The notes: generated by a model from the sequence alone, not told the origin. Numbered from the stretch's first letter, positions 1 to 6,046 are shown. The stretch: 8,504 bases of DNA from JBFIHZ01 sp041601535 (GCA_041601535.1 JBFIHZ010000161.1:1-8504), one strand, 5' to 3'. Made by a program: numbers and translations.

Positions 1-657
1 GACCGCTTGCTGGCCACCGCGCTGGAGCAGTTTGGCCGGCTGGATGCGCTGGTGGCCAATGCCGGTGTATCCGAGGCCAAAACCTTTCACAACCAGAGCC
101 TGGCCGAATTCCAGAAAGTCATCGATATCAATCTTACCGGCACGGTAAACGTGGTTCATCCGGTGTTCCGGCACCTGTACCAGCAGTCTGCGGGCTGCGT
201 GCTGGTCAGCACCTCGGTAGCTGGCCTGTATGGCGAACACGGCCTGCCGGCCTATTCCACCTCCAAGGCCGCCCTGCTGGGCCTGATGTACGCCTTGAGC
301 CTGGAAGGTGCGCGCCACGGGGTACGGGTCAATGCGCTGGCGCCGTTTGCCGCCACCGCCATGACAGAGGAGAAGCTCACACCGGAACTGAGCGCACTGA
401 TGCAGGCCGGCTACGTGGCTCCCGTGGTGGCCTGGCTGATCAGCGAGAACTGTGCGGTAAATGGCGAAATCATCATCAGCGGCGCCGGCCGGATGTCACG
501 CGGCCGGGTGCTGGAAACACGATCATTGCCTTTGCCGGCGGTGGAGCCTTTCGCGGCAGACCAGATTGAAGCAGTGTGGAACAAGCTGCTGGCCGGCCCG
601 CCTGGCCAGCCCCATCAAAGTGCGCTGAAACAGTTCAAAACCTTTCTGGTGGATTGA
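1..657 (+). CDS. Short-chain dehydrogenase/reductase, MFE-2-like (5' end missing)
   Basis: NAD(P)-dependent oxidoreductase of the classical SDR family, probably acting on a hydroxy/keto group of an acyl-CoA or similar substrate in the cytoplasm. The frame is open from base 1, so the start and the N-terminal TGxxxGxG nucleotide-binding motif lie outside the window; 218 residues are visible. Counting from base 1, they include the NAG motif (20-22), the structural Asn in DINLTG (44), the catalytic Ser (72) and YSTSK (Tyr85, Lys89), with the standard 13-residue Ser-Tyr spacing. The usual PG after the active site is PF here (NALAPF). The C-terminal part (YVAPVVAWL, then NGEIIISGAGR) resembles the dehydrogenase domain of peroxisomal multifunctional enzyme type 2 (HSD17B4) rather than FabG. 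No hydratase or SCP2 domain follows; the protein stops after a short basic tail. It converges on the 680-1738 gene with a 22 bp gap. Family assignment is secure; the substrate is unknown. Confidence 0.9.
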   Translation, partial: DRLLATALEQFGRLDALVANAGVSEAKTFHNQSLAEFQKVIDINLTGTVNVVHPVFRHLYQQSAGCVLVSTSVAGLYGEHGLPAYSTSKAALLGLMYALSLEGARHGVRVNALAPFAATAMTEEKLTPELSALMQAGYVAPVVAWLISENCAVNGEIIISGAGRMSRGRVLETRSLPLPAVEPFAADQIEAVWNKLLAGPPGQPHQSALKQFKTFLVD

Positions 658-668
658 ACCGCAGACAA

Positions 669-691
669 CTGCCGCCGCTTCAGCGCGGCAG
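669..691. terminator. Weak hairpin between convergent genes
   Basis: CTGCCGC (669-675) can pair with GCGGCAG (685-691), a 7 bp stem with a 9-base loop, between two convergent genes and covering the stop codon of the minus-strand gene. No T-tract follows on either side, so it is at most a weak or factor-assisted terminator for one or both directions. It could be chance in GC-rich DNA. Confidence 0.3.
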
Positions 692-1738
692 CTGGTATGG
701 CATGGGTTGCGATGCGCACAACAAACCGGGCGGCGCTTCCACCACGTAACGGATGGAGTTGGCCACCGAGCCGCCTACCGCCATCTGTTCCGCCGTGGTA
801 CTGCCGGGCATACCTTGCGGCCGGGTCACATTGAACTGCAGCCGCACATCCGGCTCACCCTCAATGCGCACTTTCCACAGATCCGGGTCGGCGCCGGCAT
901 AGTGCGGGTCCACCGCCCAGCTGACATTCATCGCGATGCGCTCCTCGCCATCGACCACGCCGCGCCAGCGCCAGTCCACGTGGCTGACCTGACCCTTGCG
1001 AATGGTGCCGGCTGCGATATCGAGATCCTTCAGCGCCGGCAGCATGCGGTGCGCCCGGCGAATTTCCTGCAGGTTCCAGCCCAGCTGCTGAGCGATCGAC
1101 GCCACCACTTCCTCATACATGGTATTGAGCGTGACCGAGGCGGCAAATGAACCGTCATCAAGGCAGATGGCCCCTGGCTCGGAGCCAAAGCCAAGGATGT
1201 CGAAAATATATTCGGGGCTTTTGATCATCCCGGCAATCACGATTTCATGCACATCCACCCGGTCGATGCGGGTGCATACTGAACCCGCCGTTGCCAACAG
1301 GCGTTCAGCCACGAAACCCGGGTTAAGCCCGGTGCCCAGAAAACTGCTGCCACCTTTCTGGCAGGCCTGTTCGTATGCCTGGCGGCGGCCCGCTTCCCAG
1401 GCCGGCGGATAACTGTTGCCATTGATGCTGATCACGTTCTTGCCGGAGCGCAGCAATGCGATTATGTCCTCATCATGCACCGTGTGGTCTTTTTGAATGC
1501 GGGCGCAATGAATCACCACGTCGGCCTCCAGTGCCAGGATTTCTTCGCGGCTGTCAGTGGCCTTCACCCCGGTCAGCGGGCGGTGCACCAGGTCGCCAGC
1601 GTCTTTGCCGGCCTTCTTGCCATAGACAAAGACACCGACCAGTTCAGTATCAGGGCGGTCAATCACCGAACGCAGGCAGGAGCGCCCCATGGCGCCGGTG
1701 GCCCATTGAATGACCTTATAAGTAGCAGTTTGTGACAT
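680..1738 (-). CDS. Dihydrodipicolinate reductase-like NAD(P)-binding oxidoreductase
   Basis: Predicted cytoplasmic NAD(P)H-dependent oxidoreductase, 352 aa. It belongs to the group often annotated as dihydrodipicolinate reductase-like or diaminopentanoate/amine dehydrogenase-like. The N-terminal Rossmann fold has YKVIQWATGAMGR (7-19), a variant of the glycine-rich dinucleotide loop, followed by a strand and acidic turn (TELVGVFVYG). ADVVIHCAR (72-80) fits the next conserved strand, and GTGLNPGF (135-142) is the typical start of the second domain. It is longer than true DapB (about 270 aa) and lacks an evident DapB catalytic HH motif, so lysine biosynthesis is unlikely. I chose the ATG at 1738 because the family begins just before the Rossmann strand; an in-frame ATG at 1768 adds 10 residues of poor character. 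It is the second gene of an operon, 52 bp after the flavoprotein gene, which suggests they share a pathway. The substrate is not inferable. Confidence 0.8.
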   Translation of the reverse strand: MSQTATYKVIQWATGAMGRSCLRSVIDRPDTELVGVFVYGKKAGKDAGDLVHRPLTGVKATDSREEILALEADVVIHCARIQKDHTVHDEDIIALLRSGKNVISINGNSYPPAWEAGRRQAYEQACQKGGSSFLGTGLNPGFVAERLLATAGSVCTRIDRVDVHEIVIAGMIKSPEYIFDILGFGSEPGAICLDDGSFAASVTLNTMYEEVVASIAQQLGWNLQEIRRAHRMLPALKDLDIAAGTIRKGQVSHVDWRWRGVVDGEERIAMNVSWAVDPHYAGADPDLWKVRIEGEPDVRLQFNVTRPQGMPGSTTAEQMAVGGSVANSIRYVVEAPPGLLCASQPMPYQLPR

Positions 1739-1790
1739 GAAGTAATCCCGTTGGAAACGAAGGCTCATCAGCCTGTTGGCCAGTCCTGCT

Positions 1791-2756
1791 TCAGGGCAGG
1801 TTTTTGGCCGCCTGGTATTCTGCTGCCAGCCGGTCCACGATCACACCGACAGGCTCGATGTTGCGCACCGTCCCCACACCCTGGCCGGCCGACCAGACAT
1901 CTTTCCAGGCCTTGACCTTGGTTTCTGCGCCCGACAAGTCCATCTTGCCCTTCATCGTCAGGTTATCCGGGTCCAGGCCAACCGCGCGGATGCTGGGCCG
2001 CAGGTAATTGCAGTCGGCGCCGGTGAATGAATTGGTCATGATCAGGTCGGAAAACTCTGACTGCACCACCATTTCCTTGTACGGCTGGAAGGCAATGCTT
2101 TCGTCGGTGGCAATAAACCGCGTACCCATGTAGCACAGCTCGGCGCCGAGGATTTCCGCCGCCCGGACCGCTCGGCCATCGCCAATGGCACCGGCCAGTA
2201 TCAGAATGCCATCAAAAAATTCCCTTACTGCCGGCACAAAGGCGAAACCCGCCATATGGCCGGTATGGCCGCCAGCACCTGCAGCGACCAGCGCCAGCCC
2301 GTCCACGCCAATCGCGGCGGATTTGCGGGCAAATTCGATACTGTTCACATCCGCCAGCACCAGGCCACCGTAACCGTGCACCACTTCGATCACGTTTTTC
2401 GGGCTGCCCAGCGCGGTGATCACGATGGGCGGCTGGTATTTTTCCAGCAGCGCCAGCTCTGCTTGCAGCCGCTGGTAGGTGCTGTGCACCACCAGGTTCA
2501 TGGCCCAGACATCGGTGGCGCCTGGCAATTGCTGCTGTTTCATCAGTTTGAGTTCGCCGGTAATGCGCTCCAGCCAGGCTTCCAGATCATCCAGCGTGCG
2601 GGCATTGGGCGCGGGAAACGAACCCACGATGCCGGACCGGCAGGCCGCCAGCACGAGATCCGCTCCGGAAACCAGAAACATCGGTGCGCACACCACCGGC
2701 AGGCGCAAGGTGGCGCGCAGTTCCGCGAAGCGGTTACGTGAATCGATCAGTGACAT
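1791..2756 (-). CDS. Nitronate monooxygenase-like FMN oxidoreductase
   Basis: Predicted FMN-binding TIM-barrel protein of the nitronate monooxygenase / 2-nitropropane dioxygenase family, 321 aa, close to the usual length. The family oxidises alkyl nitronates, but many members are NAD(P)H:quinone or enoyl-type reductases, so the substrate is open. Visible motifs are LPVVCAPM (19-26) at the first barrel strand, GAGGHTG (160-166) with the His that acts as catalytic base in characterised class I enzymes, a glycine-rich phosphate site AGAIGDGRA (188-196), and MGTRF (210-214). No signal peptide or membrane segment is seen. The ATG at 2756 is preferred to one at 2783 because AGGA sits 6 bases upstream of it and the 2783 start would use part of the promoter leader. 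It is first in a two-gene operon with the dihydrodipicolinate-reductase-like gene and is transcribed divergently from the DUF1295/HxlR pair. Confidence 0.87.
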   Translation of the reverse strand: MSLIDSRNRFAELRATLRLPVVCAPMFLVSGADLVLAACRSGIVGSFPAPNARTLDDLEAWLERITGELKLMKQQQLPGATDVWAMNLVVHSTYQRLQAELALLEKYQPPIVITALGSPKNVIEVVHGYGGLVLADVNSIEFARKSAAIGVDGLALVAAGAGGHTGHMAGFAFVPAVREFFDGILILAGAIGDGRAVRAAEILGAELCYMGTRFIATDESIAFQPYKEMVVQSEFSDLIMTNSFTGADCNYLRPSIRAVGLDPDNLTMKGKMDLSGAETKVKAWKDVWSAGQGVGTVRNIEPVGVIVDRLAAEYQAAKNLP

Positions 2757-2762
2757 GAATTT

Positions 2763-2766
2763 TCCT
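2763..2766 (-). promoter_or_regulatory. Ribosome binding site deciding the 2756 start
   Basis: On the minus strand AGGA lies 6 bases before the ATG at 2756, inside AACAGGAAAATTC. This supports the shorter reading of the flavoprotein over the in-frame ATG at 2783. Confidence 0.7.
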
Positions 2767-2776
2767 GTTATCAAGC

Positions 2777-2805
2777 TTGCCAATAGTAACTTTCATTATT
2801 AGACT
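2777..2805 (+). promoter_or_regulatory. Predicted sigma-70 promoter for the DUF1295-HxlR operon
   Basis: TTGCCA (2777-2782, 5 of 6 to consensus) and TAGACT (2800-2805, 4 of 6) are separated by exactly 17 bases, in the most AT-rich stretch of the window. Transcription would begin near 2812, leaving a leader of about 60 bases before the ATG at 2873. Its -10 box overlaps the -10 box of the opposing promoter. Confidence 0.55.
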
Positions 2806-2807
2806 AT
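2783..2807. promoter_or_regulatory. Candidate operator, inverted repeat over both -10 boxes
   Basis: ATAGT (2783-2787) and ACTAT (2803-2807) form an inverted repeat whose half-sites are 20 bp apart centre to centre, about two helical turns. On opposite strands the arms extend to the related words TTGATAGT and TTGCCAATAGT. The spacing suits a dimeric winged-helix protein, and the HxlR-type regulator encoded downstream is the obvious candidate. Short repeats in AT-rich DNA can be chance, so this is inference. Confidence 0.35.
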
Positions 2808-2826
2808 CAAATCAGCATATTTGCAA
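2798..2826 (-). promoter_or_regulatory. Predicted sigma-70 promoter for the flavoprotein operon
   Basis: Read on the minus strand, TTGCAA (2826-2821, 4 of 6) and TCTAAT (2803-2798, 5 of 6) are 17 bases apart. Transcription would start near 2791, about 35 bases before the ATG at 2756. The -10 boxes of this and the plus-strand promoter share bases 2800-2803, so RNA polymerase should not be able to open both at once. Confidence 0.55.
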
Positions 2827-2863
2827 CCACCTCACAAAGCGTCTTTCTCAAGCGCCTTTACGC

Positions 2864-2867
2864 GGAG
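2864..2867 (+). promoter_or_regulatory. Ribosome binding site deciding the 2873 start
   Basis: GGAG lies 5 bases before the ATG at 2873. The longer open frame begins with TTG at 2777, which coincides with the predicted -35 box, so the translated protein must start at 2873. Confidence 0.65.
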
Positions 2868-2872
2868 CCCCA

Positions 2873-3688
2873 ATGGAATTATTCACCCAGGAAATCCTGC
2901 CCTTGCTGGCCATCAATTTCGCGGTTGCCATGGGCAGCGTGCTGACTTTATGGGTAATCAGCATTGTAATTCGTGATGCCAGCATTATTGACATGTTTTT
3001 CGGCGTCATCCTGATGCTGATCGCCGCGGCCAGTTTTCTGCTGGGCAATGGCGCGGACGATCGCAAACTGCTGCTGGTTACGCTGGTAGCCATCTGGGGC
3101 ATACGCATCACCGTTCACCTGATCAAACGCAACTGGGGGCATGGCGAGGACGTGCGCTATACCAAGCTGCGCAGCTGGGTTAAGGACGATCGTGCATTTA
3201 TCTGGCTGAGCCTGAAGCAGGTGTTTTTATTGCAAGGCGTGGTGCTGTGGTTTGCCTCGCTGCCCCTGCAGGTGGGCATGGCCTACCCTCAACCTGCGCA
3301 ACTGGGCTGGCTTGCCTGGCTGGGCACCGTCATCTGGGCTCTGGGCGTTTTCATGGAAACCGTGGCCGACATACAGCTCACGCGCTTTCGCGCGGACCCC
3401 GACAAGCGCGGTACCGTGCTCAATACCGGTTTGTGGCGGTACTCACGCCATCCCAATTACTTTGGCGAATTATGCGTGTGGTGGGGCTTGTTCCTGATTG
3501 CCTGCGCCCATCCCTCGGGGTGGTTCACAATAATCGGTCCAATCGTGTACTCTTACCTGGTTATCAATGTTACCGGGCAACGCACGCTTGAGAAAAAACT
3601 GGCCAAAGAAAAGCCCGGATACAAGGAATACATGGAAACCACCAGTGGACTGTTCCCCCTGCCTCCGCGCGCCAAGCGGGGCGCCTAG
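2873..3688 (+). CDS. DUF1295 / steroid 5-alpha-reductase-like membrane protein
   Basis: Integral membrane protein of 271 aa in the DUF1295 family, related to the C-terminal domain of steroid 5-alpha-reductases and isoprenylcysteine methyltransferases. By family it may reduce an enone double bond with NADPH or modify a lipid; the reaction cannot be fixed here. Hydrophobic segments lie at roughly 8-32, 38-57, 66-84, 115-133, 145-163 and two or more between 200 and 233. Family signatures are NWGHGEDVRYTKLR (87-100), MEVAD-like METVADIQLTRF (161-172), and the strongly conserved cytosolic block GLWRYSRHPNYFGE (186-199), followed by WWG. The C-terminal segment TLEKKLAKEKPGYKEYM is also typical. No signal peptide is separate from the first membrane segment. 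It is first in an operon with the HxlR-type regulator, 9 bp downstream, and faces the flavoprotein operon. It is complete, with no odd codon use noted. Confidence 0.88.
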   Translation: MELFTQEILPLLAINFAVAMGSVLTLWVISIVIRDASIIDMFFGVILMLIAAASFLLGNGADDRKLLLVTLVAIWGIRITVHLIKRNWGHGEDVRYTKLRSWVKDDRAFIWLSLKQVFLLQGVVLWFASLPLQVGMAYPQPAQLGWLAWLGTVIWALGVFMETVADIQLTRFRADPDKRGTVLNTGLWRYSRHPNYFGELCVWWGLFLIACAHPSGWFTIIGPIVYSYLVINVTGQRTLEKKLAKEKPGYKEYMETTSGLFPLPPRAKRGA

Positions 3689-3697
3689 CGGGTATTA

Positions 3698-4672
3698 GTG
3701 GACGCCAATAACTACACAAACCTGATTCTGAACAGCCAGGTCGCCAGGGCGCTGGCCGTTCTTGGCGACCGCTGGGCATTCCTGATTATTCGCGATGTGT
3801 TTCTCGGCATCCGCCAGTTCGAAGAATTGCGGCGGCGCAGCGGCGCGGCACGCGGCACGCTGACTTCACGCCTGAAATCCCTGGTGGAAAACGGCATTTT
3901 GTACAAGAAGCCGTACCAGACATCACCCACCCGCTACGATTATCGCCTGACGGAAAAAGGCCTGGACCTTTACCCCATGGTGCTGGCGGTGTGGGACTGG
4001 GAAACCCGCTGGAGCCATGAAAACAGCATTCCCCCGGCGCTGATCCACGAAGTCTGCGGCAAAAATATGCGGCCGGTTTTCCGCTGTGACGATTGCCACC
4101 AGCACATCCGCTTGCGCGATGTGCGGTTCGAGGCCCGCGACACACCCGAGGATGCGGAGAAAATTCCGGCGCGCTACCAGCGCCGCTCCAAGGGCAGCAA
4201 GGTGTCCGTTGAAGGCGTGGACCGGCGGTTCTTTCATGTGCTCGATGTGATTGGCGACCGCTGGACCGGGCTGGTGGTGGCCAGCCTGTATTTTGGTCTG
4301 AGCCGCTATGATGAAATCGCCAATGCCCTGGGCATTTCCACCAACATCCTGGCCGACCGGCTGAAGCTGCTGGTCAAGGTAGGCGTGCTGCAACGCGTGC
4401 CTTACCAGCGCAAACCGGTGCGTCATCATTACCGCCTGACGGAAAAAGGCGCCGAACTGTACAACATGAGCCTGCAGATGCACGAATGGGCCAACCGCTG
4501 GCTGATTGAAGACGACCAGCAGCCGCTGATCCTGTTTCACAAACCCTGCGAAACCCGGCTGCACAGCGAACTGGTATGCAGCGCCTGCGAGCAGCAGCTC
4601 AAGGTTACCGAAGTGACCTACGACCCCGAGTTCAAAGCCGAACTGCGCAAGCAGATGCACCCGGGTAAGTAA
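3698..4672 (+). CDS. Tandem-duplicated HxlR-type transcriptional regulator
   Basis: Predicted DNA-binding regulator of 324 aa, about three times the usual HxlR length because it contains two complete HxlR winged-helix domains in one chain. Repeat A spans about 14-105 and repeat B about 177-268. Each has GDRW (23-26 and 186-189), a recognition-helix region ending in SRLK/DRLK-LV, a wing of the type RYDYRLTEKG / RHHYRLTEKG, and a closing W-x3-RW helix. Each domain is followed by the same potential metal site, H-x2-C-x9-C-x2-C: His117/Cys120/Cys130/Cys133 and His281/Cys284/Cys294/Cys297. A zinc-ribbon role is inferred. The start is GTG at 3698, 9 bp after the membrane-protein stop, with only a weak GGG upstream; no better start follows before the first helix. 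HxlR proteins normally act as homodimers, so one chain may form an internal pseudo-dimer. Probable targets are its own operon and the divergent flavoprotein operon. Confidence 0.9.
   Translation: MDANNYTNLILNSQVARALAVLGDRWAFLIIRDVFLGIRQFEELRRRSGAARGTLTSRLKSLVENGILYKKPYQTSPTRYDYRLTEKGLDLYPMVLAVWDWETRWSHENSIPPALIHEVCGKNMRPVFRCDDCHQHIRLRDVRFEARDTPEDAEKIPARYQRRSKGSKVSVEGVDRRFFHVLDVIGDRWTGLVVASLYFGLSRYDEIANALGISTNILADRLKLLVKVGVLQRVPYQRKPVRHHYRLTEKGAELYNMSLQMHEWANRWLIEDDQQPLILFHKPCETRLHSELVCSACEQQLKVTEVTYDPEFKAELRKQMHPGK
3762..4450 (+). repeat. Internal gene duplication with exact nucleotide matches
   Basis: The two halves of the HxlR gene share exact DNA words at one fixed offset of 489 bases (163 codons): TTGGCGACCGCTGG at 3762-3775 and 4251-4264, and CGCCTGACGGAAAAAGGC at 3944-3961 and 4433-4450. 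The surrounding codons have diverged. This shows an in-frame tandem duplication of one ancestral domain-plus-Cys-site unit. Confidence 0.85.
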
Positions 4673-4694
4673 ACCCGGGTGGTTAACCCGGGTT
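4672..4694. terminator. Bidirectional hairpin between convergent genes
   Basis: AACCCGGGT (4672-4680) pairs perfectly with ACCCGGGTT (4686-4694), a 9 bp stem with a 5-base loop, starting at the stop codon of the HxlR gene and 22 bp from the stop of the convergent SDR. Because each arm is itself nearly palindromic, the structure reads alike on both strands. T-runs after it are short on both sides, so it may be a non-canonical or mixed terminator. A third CCCGGGT copy lies at 4660-4666, inside the HxlR coding end. Confidence 0.65.
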
Positions 4695-4715
4695 ATTCAC
4701 TTACGATCGATAAAA

Positions 4716-5723
4716 TCAGGCGGACGCCGGCGCTTCAGTGCCGCTGCCCTGGCCCTGCCCGCCGTGGCCACGCTCCAGATCCTGGCGCAGATACTGCACC
4801 AGTTCCTCTTCCGTACATTGCGCCTTGCGGGTGAAATCGTACATATGCCCCGGCCGCAATTTGCGGTCAAACCACACCCCGTCATCGGTGGTTTGCTCCG
4901 GACGGGTGGCAGCCAGCCACAGCGCGGTATCACCGCCCTGCAATGGCGTACGCAGCAAAATGTTCTGAATCTTCCAGAAAATGGGCAATGCGGTTTTCAC
5001 CCCGGGTGTCTTGGCCCAGCCGGGATGGGTTACGTACACGCGGATGCCCCGCTCGCGCAGCTTGCGGTCCCACCAGGCAGTCAACGCAGCCTGCCCGCGC
5101 TTGGCATAGGCATAAGCCACCTTGCCGTGGTATTTGGCCGGATCGGTGACATCAAGCTTTTTGTAGCCCAATGGCGCGTTATACATGCCACCGGATGTCA
5201 TGTTCACGATGGTGGCATTTTGCGCAAACGCACCGGCCTCTATCAGGCCCTCGGTCAGCTGGAAATGACTGAGAATGTTGGTGACATAGGTGGTTTCCCG
5301 GCCTTCCGGGGTGAGCACCATTTCATTCAGCAGCAGGCCGACATTATTCATCAGCACATCGATTTTCGTACCCGATGCAATCAGCCGGTCCAGAAATTCC
5401 TGGGTGGTGGACTGTAATGACATGTCCACCGATTCCAGTTTCACCCTGGCCTGGGCGGCGGGCGACAATTCCTGCCGTGCGGCCTCCAGCCGCGGCGTGC
5501 TTCGAGCTACCGCGATGACCTCGGCGCCCGCTTCCGCCGCCGCTTGCATTATGGCCTTGCCAATACCCAGCGACGCGCCGGTCACCAGCCAGGTCTGGCC
5601 GGTAAAGTCCAGTTTCGGTCCGGGGCCCCAGGTCAGGCGTCTGGCGTAATAACCAATCTTGGTGTAGTTGGGTGTAAAACGCCCGTAGAACGTGATGATC
5701 TTCATTAACTCTCTGAGTTTCAT
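4716..5723 (-). CDS. DHRS12-like short-chain dehydrogenase/reductase
   Basis: NAD(P)-dependent SDR of 335 aa from the ATG at 5723. Motifs are TGASLGIG (48-55) for the cofactor, NNVG (126-129, where NNAG is usual), catalytic Ser177 in MTSGGM, and YAYAK (Tyr204, Lys208), then HPGWAKTPGV (233-242). The extra N-terminal stretch containing YTKIGYYARR, the SSGGM-like block and the HPGW-x-TPGV block match the pattern I recall for vertebrate DHRS12 and relatives, rather than FabG-type enzymes. The last 18 or so residues are a Gly/Gln/Ser-rich tail without recognisable fold. A much longer frame runs to 5891, but it crosses the predicted promoter at 5793-5821, so it is rejected. Start 5723 has AAGG 11 bases upstream; ATG 5705 is an alternative, preceded by AGAGAG. 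It is divergent from the molybdenum enzyme and convergent with the HxlR gene. The substrate is unknown, probably a hydrophobic alcohol/ketone. Confidence 0.87.
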   Translation of the reverse strand: MKLRELMKIITFYGRFTPNYTKIGYYARRLTWGPGPKLDFTGQTWLVTGASLGIGKAIMQAAAEAGAEVIAVARSTPRLEAARQELSPAAQARVKLESVDMSLQSTTQEFLDRLIASGTKIDVLMNNVGLLLNEMVLTPEGRETTYVTNILSHFQLTEGLIEAGAFAQNATIVNMTSGGMYNAPLGYKKLDVTDPAKYHGKVAYAYAKRGQAALTAWWDRKLRERGIRVYVTHPGWAKTPGVKTALPIFWKIQNILLRTPLQGGDTALWLAATRPEQTTDDGVWFDRKLRPGHMYDFTRKAQCTEEELVQYLRQDLERGHGGQGQGSGTEAPASA

Positions 5724-5792
5724 AATGTTTGCTGCCTTGCACTGACCGTGATGAAGTCCCGTTGCCGGGGTGTTGCTTGCATAAACAGACTT

Positions 5793-5821
5793 AAGATACT
5801 CAATGCGGACCACGCGGTCAA
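5793..5821 (-). promoter_or_regulatory. Predicted sigma-70 promoter for the DHRS12-like SDR
   Basis: On the minus strand TTGACC (5821-5816, 5 of 6) and TATCTT (5798-5793, 4 of 6) have a 17-base spacer. Transcription would start near 5786, about 60 bases before the ATG at 5723. A short palindrome GACC-ACGC-GGTC (5808-5819) overlaps the spacer and -35 box and could be a regulator site. The promoter position argues against any start upstream of 5786. Confidence 0.55.
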
Positions 5822-5853
5822 TCACCAGTCCGGTTCTGGCAAGTCGTGGACGT

Positions 5854-5882
5854 TTGACGGTGCTTCGCTTCCACGCTATGTT
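5854..5882 (+). promoter_or_regulatory. Predicted sigma-70 promoter for the molybdenum enzyme
   Basis: TTGACG (5854-5859, 5 of 6) and TATGTT (5877-5882, 4 of 6) are 17 bases apart. Transcription would begin near 5889, giving an unusually long leader of about 160 bases before the ATG at 6052. It runs back to back with the SDR promoter at 5793-5821. Confidence 0.55.
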
Positions 5883-5893
5883 AAAGTCCATTA

Positions 5894-6028
5894 ATGCAAG
5901 TAACGCGGAGGCTCGGGCAGCCAGGCTCCCGAGCCGGCAGACACCCAGGGCTGCAAGCGCCGGTTAACCCGACGCCAGGCCTGCCGGCCTGGCGGGTGCC
6001 GGTGTGGATTGAAAATCGCCAGGCGTGA
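5894..6028 (+). CDS. Possible 44-codon leader ORF
   Basis: An ATG at 5894, about 5 bases after the predicted transcription start, opens a 44-codon frame rich in Pro, Arg and Gly. It runs through both leader hairpins and stops with TGA at 6026-6028, 23 bases before the ATG of the molybdenum enzyme. It has no ribosome binding site and would be almost leaderless. No family is recognised. It could be a regulatory leader peptide or simply an open frame in GC-rich DNA; I favour the latter slightly. Confidence 0.2.
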   Translation: MQVTRRLGQPGSRAGRHPGLQAPVNPTPGLPAWRVPVWIENRQA

Positions 6029-6041
6029 CCGTTTGCCCCAC

Positions 6042-6046
6042 AGGAG
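6042..6046 (+). promoter_or_regulatory. Ribosome binding site for the 6052 start
   Basis: AGGAG lies 5 bases before the ATG at 6052. The same frame has a GTG at 6025 without such a site, so 6052 is taken as the start. Confidence 0.75.

Noticed and set aside
680..1738. Assignment as lysine-pathway DapB
   Set aside because: Too long and lacking an evident DapB catalytic motif; only the Rossmann fold resemblance is supported.
1785..1800. CCTGC/GCAGG hairpin between the two minus-strand operon genes
   Set aside because: Only a 5 bp stem with no T-run; insufficient as a terminator or processing site.
3923..4660. 245-codon minus-strand open frame opposite the HxlR gene
   Set aside because: Shadow frame: composition is typical of reverse-complement GC-rich coding DNA, and the plus strand encodes clear duplicated domains.
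4764..5417. 217-codon plus-strand frame opposite the SDR
   Set aside because: No family motif; the minus strand encodes a complete SDR over the same bases.
5724..5891. N-terminal extension of the DHRS12-like SDR to an ATG at 5891
   Set aside because: The extension has no recognisable domain, crosses the predicted promoter at 5793-5821 and overlaps the opposing promoter; starts at 5723 or 5705 fit the family better.
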